Of a DNA stretch of 64,000 nucleotides, positions 10,118-15,433 are shown piece after piece (positions within the stretch are counted from its first letter, which is position 1; each line of letters opens with the position of its first letter). Source of the DNA: an uncultured Pseudomonadota bacterium (GTDB lineage: Bacteria; Pseudomonadota; Alphaproteobacteria; Rs-D84). The notes below the pieces were generated by a model. That model was given only the letters and a program-made list of their open reading frames with translations, had not been told where the DNA came from and did not search any database. A program made the translations under genes and the position numbers. The stretch covers positions 1 to 64,000 of the forward strand of contig CAMZFU010000002.1 in the NCBI GenBank assembly GCA_947306185.1, in the 5' to 3' direction.

Positions 10118-10444
10118 TTATTTTTCAACACTCGCGACTGCGTTCTTGCTAACCTCTATCACGACACCTTTGGCGATTTCCATTTCCAATGTTTTATCAC
10201 CAACCTTTTTCACGGTACCATAAATCCCGGCGGCCATAATACGGTCACCAACCTTGATAGAATCAACCATCTTTTGATATTCCGCCATACGCCGTTTATT
10301 CGGACGCACCATAAAGAAATATATGATTACGAATATAATCAAACAATAAAGCAACATTCCACCCCAACTGCCCTGTTGTGCGGCGGCGGGTGCTGTCCCA
10401 GTTGCGGTATCAACAACGGTATCTACTGCTGTAACTTCTTGCAT
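10118..10444 (-). CDS. yajC: Sec translocon accessory protein YajC
   Basis: YajC (108 aa) has one transmembrane helix (about residues 30-46) followed by the family hallmark FMVRPNKRRMAEYQKMV. The cytoplasmic domain GDRIMAAGIYGTVKKVGD closes it. It accompanies SecDF in the holotranslocon. A strong AAGGAG site precedes the ATG. It is the first gene of the yajC-secD-secF unit, and a candidate promoter lies 50-75 bp upstream. Confidence 0.95.
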   Translation of the reverse strand: MQEVTAVDTVVDTATGTAPAAAQQGSWGGMLLYCLIIFVIIYFFMVRPNKRRMAEYQKMVDSIKVGDRIMAAGIYGTVKKVGDKTLEMEIAKGVVIEVSKNAVASVEK

Positions 10445-10492
10445 TTATTTTCTCCTTTTTATTATTTCTTATGCCCCAAGGGTAGAAAAAAA

Positions 10493-10520
10493 AACATACA
10501 ATGTAAAGGAATAAGTGCAA
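10493..10520 (-). promoter_or_regulatory. Candidate promoter for yajC-secD-secF
   Basis: On the minus strand TTGCAC (10515-10520) and TATGTT (10493-10498) are 16 bp apart, between the end of the reverse transcriptase gene and yajC. The match is moderate. Confidence 0.4.
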
Positions 10521-10560
10521 ATGATAAATACCCATTGTTTAGCGATATTGCAAACAGATT

Positions 10561-11595
10561 TTATGCAACGGCGAAATTTAACCGTGGGGATACAAAATTA
10601 GATATTGAATTCGATATATTACCGATATTACGGCATAGTTTATTAATCAGATTATACGTGCACGCCCATTTAAGCCACCCATGTGCCGATGCCAATTGGC
10701 CGACGGCGTGGTCACTGGTGTCACCATAGTATGCGATATTCATTAATCGATGACGTATTTTTTTTACCCCCCGCGGCCGCAACAATACAAATTTTATAAA
10801 ATGCCGGTAACCAATAATATTAACCCCATGCGATACCGGATGCAGAAAATATTTTGATAAAATCAGTTTCAATTTATTACCCAAAAAGACATTTATACGT
10901 TGCAGATACCCCCACAAAGCATGTTTATCATTACCGAACAAACAGAAATCATCACAATAGCGCAGGTAATCATGACAATGCAAAATATGTTTTACGAACA
11001 TATCCAATTGATGCAAGTACACATTTCCCATCCATTGACTGGTCAGGTTTCCGATTGGCAAATTTGTATCACCGCCGACGGACCGCACGATATCATTTAA
11101 CACCCGGATTAATCGACTATCGCCGATTTTTTGTTTTAATATATCCATCATAATATCATGATTAATTGACGGAAAGAATTTTTTTATATCGCATTGCAGG
11201 TAATATTTATTTCTGCGTACGAATTGCATTACGCGTTTTGATGCGGCATGCAATCCACGGCCGGGGATACACGCATAAGAATCACGAATAAACATCCGTT
11301 GCCAAATTGGTCCCAACACATTGATAATTGCATGATGAACGATATGGTCGGGATAAAGTGGCAATTCATAGATATCCCGTTTTTTGGGTTCGTATATAGT
11401 GAACACGCGATAGTTTGATGTTTTGAACGTTCCGTCCATCAGTGATTGGCGCAATTTTTTCAGTAAATTTTCGCTATCCGCCAAGAATTTTTTGGTAGAT
11501 TTTTTATTTTTCTTGCTGCGCACGGCTTTTTTTGCGGCCAACCTAAAATTTTCTTCGGAAATAAATTCGTCCCACAAATTTTTGTAACGTTTCAT
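10561..11595 (-). CDS. Reverse transcriptase of a diversity-generating retroelement
   Basis: The 344-aa reverse transcriptase has the catalytic Asp136 in YYLQCDIKKFFPSI and the active-site YCDDF (213-217). Its motif-4 sequence is LPIGNLTSQW (179-188). The SQ in this motif, where group II intron enzymes have QG, is a hallmark of DGR reverse transcriptases. There is no maturase or endonuclease domain, and 344 residues fits the DGR class. It would copy TR RNA into cDNA, misincorporating opposite adenine. The ATG lies one base after the stop of the upstream small gene, which implies translational coupling. TR and VR lie just upstream, which settles the assignment. Confidence 0.95.
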   Translation of the reverse strand: MKRYKNLWDEFISEENFRLAAKKAVRSKKNKKSTKKFLADSENLLKKLRQSLMDGTFKTSNYRVFTIYEPKKRDIYELPLYPDHIVHHAIINVLGPIWQRMFIRDSYACIPGRGLHAASKRVMQFVRRNKYYLQCDIKKFFPSINHDIMMDILKQKIGDSRLIRVLNDIVRSVGGDTNLPIGNLTSQWMGNVYLHQLDMFVKHILHCHDYLRYCDDFCLFGNDKHALWGYLQRINVFLGNKLKLILSKYFLHPVSHGVNIIGYRHFIKFVLLRPRGVKKIRHRLMNIAYYGDTSDHAVGQLASAHGWLKWACTYNLINKLCRNIGNISNSISNFVSPRLNFAVA

Positions 11596-11596
11596 T

Positions 11597-11923
11597 TTAC
11601 GAAAAGGAATAATATTTATCTATTTTTACGATTGTTGTTTTGAATGGAATATTTCCTTTGACAGATTTTATTTGGTCCAACAAAACGACACTGCCGGTGA
11701 ACAGGATACAAACTTCGCCATTAAACACGAATTGTAATTGCAAACATTCCGCATTATCATGTTTTTTTGATTGTGTGATTCTAAAATCCACGATAAGTAT
11801 TTCTTGGTTTAGAATATTATCCAATCTGCGTTTGGTTCCGGGCAACGGCAATTTATCCCGCGCGAACGCGGAAAATTTTGGGCAACCGTCTTGTTGTAAC
11901 ATATTTATTTCGTCCAAGGTCAT
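11597..11923 (-). CDS. Small beta-rich protein, putative DGR accessory factor
   Basis: The 108-aa protein is encoded between TR and the reverse transcriptase and is translationally coupled to the latter. An AAAGGG site lies about 8 nt before its ATG. The second half reads as alternating beta strands (EILIVDFRITQSKK, CLQLQFVFNGEVCILFTGS, FKTTIVKIDKYYSF), suggesting a small barrel such as an OB fold. The usual DGR partner Avd is an all-helical bundle, and this protein does not resemble it. A role in binding TR RNA or cDNA is my inference from position and coupling. Confidence 0.6.
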   Translation of the reverse strand: MTLDEINMLQQDGCPKFSAFARDKLPLPGTKRRLDNILNQEILIVDFRITQSKKHDNAECLQLQFVFNGEVCILFTGSVVLLDQIKSVKGNIPFKTTIVKIDKYYSFS

Positions 11924-12330
11924 ATTCCGGCCCTTTGTTTTTACGATTGGATATCCCGGGCGTTCGCCACGATACAGAAACGGCTACTGACCCAGATATC
12001 CCCTGCGTTTTGTGTTTGTCCGACGCAATCGGAACGATTACGTGCGGCCGGGCTGTGACATCCCACCTTGATGCAAGGCAGTATAGAAACAGGCATAATT
12101 GTGTTACCTGAAAAGTGTTTCATACACTTTGTCCTGCAGGTTAGCAAAATTCTGTTTGGTATTCAGAATAACCGCACACCAAGAAGCGACAGCCCCAAAA
12201 ACGCCCGACCGGAAGTCGGAGTTGTTGCGGACGTTGTTACCGCAGTTGTTCGCACAGTTGTCCGCACAATCGGACGACGACGAGTTCGAGTTGTTGAACA
12301 CCCAGCGGGACACAGCAACACGACCAGCGA
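11924..12330 (-). ncRNA. DGR template RNA: TR plus the TR-to-RT spacer
   Basis: The stretch between TR and the accessory gene (11924-12185) holds no convincing gene on either strand. In studied DGRs the RNA template includes TR and the downstream spacer, which primes cDNA synthesis. By analogy this region and TR should be transcribed as one structured RNA running into the accessory and RT genes. A 68-residue minus-strand frame (11941-12147) exists here, but it has no recognisable domain or ribosome site. The RNA ends are not defined by sequence. Confidence 0.55.
12186..12317 (-). repeat. DGR template repeat (TR)
   Basis: This 132-bp segment aligns without gaps to 12828-12959. There are 13 mismatches, and every one falls on a T of the plus strand, that is an adenine of the minus (coding) strand of TR. 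TR contains 23 such adenines in total. Twenty come from ten AAC codons and three from Asp codons, and they are confined to the central part. The 3' end (12186-12212) and the 5' end (about 22 bp) have no adenines on that strand and are identical in both copies. This is the defining signature of adenine mutagenesis by a DGR. Confidence 0.96.
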
Positions 12331-12460
12331 TTCCAACCGTATTCGATACCACAGCCCATTCCTGTGCGTGACACACCGTTACACATTTTGGTGCGTCACA
12401 CGCGGGAATTGTTCCAAATGCAAATGCATTTGACCAAGGGTTCGCCTTTGGTGAAATGCA
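12318..12460 (-). pseudogene. Possible decayed target-gene copy upstream of TR
   Basis: Read in the TR frame, the segment before TR encodes a stretch that loosely follows the T1 target: W, then F-x-(Y/F)-G, then VC, then (Y/W)AVxSN, then VSRWVF. The match needs gaps and is weak at the DNA level. No good start codon or ribosome site precedes it, and the frame runs back into the repeat at 12463-12735. It may be the eroded 5' part of a target gene whose 3' end became TR. This is a tentative reading. Confidence 0.3.
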
Positions 12461-12462
12461 CG

Positions 12463-12735
12463 GGGAGTGGGTAGTTGTTGGTGTAAGTTGTTGGTGTAAG
12501 TAAAACCACTCCCCACTAATCACTAATCACTTCCACTTTTTCCCGTCATCCTGAACTTGTTTCAGGATGACGGCGTTCATTCTGATACCATTGTCATTCC
12601 CAGCGAAGCGTGGGAATCCAGTCAATTTGTGTTCCGTGCCGCTACCCACAACTTTTTATTCACTGGATTGCCACGGTCGTCCTTACGGACTCCCTCGCAA
12701 TGACAATTTACACTCCCCACTAACACTAATCACTA
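12463..12735. repeat. Palindrome-rich intergenic repeat, copy 1
   Basis: About 270 bp here are nearly identical to 13267-13545. The copy contains a perfect 13-bp hairpin (12543-12573). Two further imperfect palindromes follow: one of GTCATTCCC...GGGAATCCAGT type and one of ACTGGATTGCC...CGCAATGAC type. Such paired palindromes are familiar intergenic elements in alphaproteobacteria. No gene is seen in it. This copy separates T1 from TR. Confidence 0.85.
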
Positions 12736-12743
12736 ACACTGCC

Positions 12744-12768
12744 CTGGGGGCGGGGTCGCCGCCCCCAG
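12744..12768. repeat. Very GC-rich perfect hairpin
   Basis: A 10-bp stem (12744-12753 with 12759-12768) closes a 5-nt loop. It lies between T1 and repeat copy 1. No T run follows on the minus strand, so it is not a classical terminator, though it could stop or stabilise T1 mRNA. Confidence 0.6.
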
Positions 12769-12794
12769 CCCCCCACCCATTACCGGTTTCCGTA

Positions 12795-12817
12795 CCTGAT
12801 GTGCGTTGCACATCAGG
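12795..12817. repeat. Hairpin/cruciform just past the VR, likely DGR target-recognition element
   Basis: The perfect 10-bp inverted repeat CCTGATGTGC / GCACATCAGG flanks a 3-nt loop. It sits 10 bp beyond the end of VR and 3 bp past the T1 stop. No T run follows, so it is not an ordinary terminator. In the Bordetella phage DGR an inverted repeat of similar size just after the VR is needed for efficient retrohoming. No equivalent hairpin follows TR, which matches the asymmetry expected between recipient and donor. Confidence 0.8.
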
Positions 12818-12820
12818 GCA

Positions 12821-13246
12821 TCAATTTGCGACAGCCCCAAAAACGCCCGACCGGAAGCCGGAGTTGTAGCGGACGTAGTAACCGCAGCCGTTCGCACAGC
12901 TGTCCGCACAAGCGGACGACGACGAGAACGAGGCGTAGAACACCCAGCGGGACACAGCAGGATGGGTCATTTTGCACCAACATTTAACACCACCCGTTTC
13001 GTATTGTTCGGCATTACTGGCCACCGCGTACGAACCGCCCGTGTCATTACACACCGCGACACCCGACACATTCCCGTACGGAAACACCGTTGTCCACGTC
13101 ATATTTGCGGCATTATATGTATATGACGTACCTTCGATATACGGGTCCAACACCACCGTGACATAATCAGATGCACTGCACATCACCGATGCAGATGCCG
13201 CCCCGGCCATCATCATCACAACAATTGATACAATACATTTTTTCAT
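12821..13246 (-). CDS. DGR target T1: secreted Cys-rich protein with variable C-terminus
   Basis: The 141-aa protein has a signal peptide (residues 1-20, AASAS) and no lipobox, so it should be exported. Residues 97-140 are encoded by the variable repeat. Compared with TR, ten residues differ: 104, 105, 107, 112, 116, 120, 123, 124, 127 and 130, mostly Asn to Tyr, Phe, Ala, Gly or Ser. Cys113, Cys117 and Cys121, Trp101, Phe103, Phe131 and Arg132 are unchanged, and the cysteine and aromatic codons carry no template adenine. Upstream lie a CWC motif (89-91) and other Cys. I do not recognise a C-type lectin fold by eye. A good AAAGGA site precedes the ATG. Confidence 0.9.
   Translation of the reverse strand: MKKCIVSIVVMMMAGAASASVMCSASDYVTVVLDPYIEGTSYTYNAANMTWTTVFPYGNVSGVAVCNDTGGSYAVASNAEQYETGGVKCWCKMTHPAVSRWVFYASFSSSSACADSCANGCGYYVRYNSGFRSGVFGAVAN
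12828..12959 (-). repeat. DGR variable repeat (VR) inside T1
   Basis: The recipient copy matches TR over 132 bp with 13 substitutions, all at TR adenines. Its 3' end (12828-12854) is adenine-free on the coding strand, GC-rich and identical to TR, which fits the initiation-of-mutagenic-homing segment. It finishes seven bases before the T1 stop codon ends. Confidence 0.96.
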
Positions 13247-13266
13247 ACTTTCTTTCCTTTGTTTTA

Positions 13267-13545
13267 GTGGTTAGTGGTAGTGGGTAGTTGTTAGTGTAAG
13301 TTGTTAATGAAAGTAAAACCACTAACACTAATCACTTCCACTTTTTCCCGTCATCCTGAACTTGTTTCAGAATTCCGGCGTTCATTCTGATACCATTGTC
13401 ATTCCCAGCGAAGCGTGGGAATCCAGTCAATTTGTGTTCCGTGCCGCTACCCACAACTTTTTATTCACTGGATTGCCACGGTCGTCCTTACGGACTCCCT
13501 CGCAATGACAATTTACACTCCCCACTAACAACTAACACCAACCTA
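13267..13545. repeat. Palindrome-rich intergenic repeat, copy 2
   Basis: This is the second copy of the 12463-12735 repeat and lies between T2 and T1. The 13-bp hairpin seen in copy 1 is broken here by changes near 13370-13377, while the two other palindromes are conserved. The promoter of T1, if it has its own, must lie in or near this copy. The stretch contains no gene. Confidence 0.85.
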
Positions 13546-13691
13546 TCCCATCTGCCCGGGGGGCCAACCGTATTTTTTGCGGCCGGGACGTTTTTCCCCT
13601 TGTCGAAGGGGGGGAAACCCCGTTTTACCGGGTAGGAATATGGAAGTACGCCCCGAAATACGGTGCAACAATTCCCCCCGGGCAGATGGGA
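13546..13691. repeat. 146-bp element bounded by an 18-bp perfect inverted repeat
   Basis: The arms 13546-13563 and 13674-13691 are exact inverted copies, beginning TCCCATCTGCCC on the outside. Inside are a second pair of short inverted matches (around ACCGTATTT) and a C/G-rich hairpin. It starts 9 bp past the T2 stop. It could be a non-autonomous insertion (MITE-like) or a large RNA structure ending T2 mRNA. No target-site duplication is evident. Confidence 0.6.
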
Positions 13692-13700
13692 CGGCGTGTT

Positions 13701-14135
13701 TTACCACACCGATTCCAATACCGCCGTACGAAACGTCGTACTACTTTGCACCGCCGTTCCGCACGCCAATGTGCATCCCGATGCACATGACGATGCATCA
13801 GAATACGTATCTAAAAACACCCAATACGACGACATCGGGGTTTGCATCGCACACCAACAATACGGACCTTCGTCCGCCGCAACGGTATATAATGCCGTGT
13901 TAACCGTGTTCGCCGTCCCGGTAATCTCGTTACAGGCCGCATCGCCCGTTATCGTGTAATTTGCAAATGTCGCCGACCATTTCTTGTCCGTGGCATTTGT
14001 TACCGATGCAGATGTGCCGTTGGTGGATTTGCTGATTGATGCAATATATGTGTTCTTGTGTTTGCACATTGTCTGCGCGGATGCGCATGTAACCGCACAT
14101 ATTCCAATCAAACTTGTAATCATTATTCTTTTCAT
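13701..14135 (-). CDS. T2: secreted Cys-rich paralogue of the DGR target
   Basis: The 144-aa protein has a signal peptide (cleavage near ASA, residue 20). It shares the T1 layout: a central Cys, a CWCAM motif (93-97), then a C-terminal segment from W105 to the end. That segment aligns with TR-encoded sequence without gaps over about 40 residues: WVF, three Cys at the same spacing, CG, and FR near the end. Most TR Asn positions carry different residues here (Leu, Asp, Tyr, Gly, Ala, Thr, Ser). The DNA also differs from TR at non-adenine sites, so this is probably not a current target. The ATG at 14135 has an AGGGA site and lies 17 bp after the upstream gene. Confidence 0.8.
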   Translation of the reverse strand: MKRIMITSLIGICAVTCASAQTMCKHKNTYIASISKSTNGTSASVTNATDKKWSATFANYTITGDAACNEITGTANTVNTALYTVAADEGPYCWCAMQTPMSSYWVFLDTYSDASSCASGCTLACGTAVQSSTTFRTAVLESVW

Positions 14136-14152
14136 CTTGTTGTTCCCTTGGT

Positions 14153-15025
14153 TTATTTTGTTGTGTGATATATCGTCCCGTCGGGGCTTATAAGATTCAC
14201 CGCACCAGGTGCATTGCCAGATGCCAAATTGATATAGCATACGGCCGTAGGTGCCTGGACCCCCAATGCATGTTCTGTGGTTTTTTGTGCATATACCGGA
14301 AATGTATATGACCCAACATGCAATTTGGTGATTCCCCCACCACATAAGGGCACACATTGTCCGCCCCATGTTAATGATTCGCCTGTATCACAAAATGCCG
14401 TGCAAAAATCTTCGCTTTGGCGTTCGTCGCAATCAATCGCGTCAGATGCCCGAACGTAATTCGTACCGCACGTGCCCCCCGATGTGGGAACAAATGTCGT
14501 ACCCGCACCCGATACATAATTAATCCAACCCGTCGGACATTTCGTATTATCATTTGCCGTACAGGTACCATTATTCATATACTCGTTCGTGCCACACAAC
14601 GTTGGTGCAGAATTCAATATCCCGCCCGTCGATATAACATACGACCCCGTCGGTACATTAAATAACGCCGTACCATTCCAACAATGCCCATTATTGTCTA
14701 TGCCACCAACCGTCGTGGACGCGGTTGTTACCTCGAAATACCCGCTGTCGCAACGACCACGCGATAACGATGTACATGTGTCATCACTCATATATTCGTT
14801 CGTGCCACATAACGTAACTTCGTCTTGTAACAACATCCCGTTAAAGTATGCATTTAAATGTGACGGTGAATCATAAACCGCATAACCTGATGGGCAATGC
14901 CCCGATGTATCAATTGCGACAAATGTTGTTGTTCCACCCACGGTAACTGTATCCACTGGACACGTAACACCAAATGCCGCATGTCCAAAAAATACAAATA
15001 AAAATATAATATTTAATTTTCTCAT
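14153..15025 (-). CDS. Secreted Cys-rich repeat protein upstream of the DGR targets
   Basis: The 290-aa protein begins with a signal peptide (residues 1-19) after a GGGGGA ribosome site. It carries two copies of a module centred on LCGTNEYM followed by a TCT motif, plus other evenly spaced cysteines, suggesting a disulfide-bonded extracellular protein. I recognise no enzyme motif. Only 17 bp separate it from T2, so the two are probably cotranscribed, which suggests this protein and the variable proteins act at the same place. A structured leader with a terminator lies upstream. Confidence 0.7.
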   Translation of the reverse strand: MRKLNIIFLFVFFGHAAFGVTCPVDTVTVGGTTTFVAIDTSGHCPSGYAVYDSPSHLNAYFNGMLLQDEVTLCGTNEYMSDDTCTSLSRGRCDSGYFEVTTASTTVGGIDNNGHCWNGTALFNVPTGSYVISTGGILNSAPTLCGTNEYMNNGTCTANDNTKCPTGWINYVSGAGTTFVPTSGGTCGTNYVRASDAIDCDERQSEDFCTAFCDTGESLTWGGQCVPLCGGGITKLHVGSYTFPVYAQKTTEHALGVQAPTAVCYINLASGNAPGAVNLISPDGTIYHTTK

Positions 15026-15058
15026 TTCCCCCGAATCCTATTTTTGTGTGCAACATAC

Positions 15059-15176
15059 ACAAAAAACCGCCGATAAGGATCTGGCGGTCGGGGCGTTCGT
15101 AAATCACATAAAGCAATGATTCCTGGGCCTTTATATATACACCTCAGGCGCCCCGACTACGCGGGGACTTTTGCTT
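15059..15176 (-). ncRNA. Structured leader or small RNA with a terminator, unclassified
   Basis: Read on the minus strand, the segment has a hairpin CCCCG / CGGGG (15151-15166). A long-range 7-bp pairing is also possible between 15149-15155 and 15089-15095. A rho-independent terminator (CCGCC / GGCGG followed by six T, 15061-15088) comes last. The first hairpin and the long-range stem share 15151-15155, so they exclude each other, as in a switch. The terminator ends 34 bp before the ATG of the Cys-rich gene. It could be a riboswitch or attenuator for that operon, or a free sRNA. I could not match it to 4.5S, 6S or tmRNA. Confidence 0.5.
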
Positions 15177-15381
15177 TTACGACACAAAATATCGAAAATT
15201 ACGGATTACGACATATGTGCCGGCTTTATGTGGGCTTACGACAGCCCAGAATGCAGATTCCCATCTGATTCGGTATGATTGTAAAAGAATTGCGATGTTA
15301 TTGCAAGACATTTTCATGTATGTATTGTATCAAGATGGGCTACTAATACTGAACAGGAACAAAAGCGGGTTTATACACCGT

Positions 15382-15411
15382 AAAAAAAAATCGGATGCAA
15401 GAGCATCCGAT
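15382..15411 (-). terminator. Terminator of the greA-mutL unit
   Basis: The perfect 8-bp stem TCGGATGC / GCATCCGA (15391-15410) with a 4-nt loop is followed on the minus strand by nine T. It lies 23 bp past the mutL stop codon. Confidence 0.85.
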
Positions 15412-15433
15412 ACACTAAATCAATAATATTATT

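Noticed and set aside
10561..11595. Group II intron or retron reverse transcriptase
   Set aside because: There is no maturase or HNH domain, the motif-4 reads NLTSQ rather than an intron-type QG, and an adenine-specific TR/VR pair is adjacent.
12104..12523. A 139-codon protein gene spanning TR
   Set aside because: No ribosome site or signal peptide is present, it begins in the palindromic repeat, and the frame is open mainly because TR mirrors a coding VR.
12795..12817. Rho-independent terminator of T1
   Set aside because: The perfect hairpin has no T run after it on the minus strand; its place next to VR fits a DGR recognition hairpin better.
12186..13545. CRISPR-like or tandem repeat array
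   Set aside because: The repeats are two pairs of long copies without regular short spacers; one pair is TR/VR and the other a palindromic intergenic repeat.
15059..15176. 4.5S, 6S or tmRNA gene
   Set aside because: No SRP tetraloop region, no long 6S-like rod with a central bubble and no tRNA-like ends could be found, so it is left unclassified.
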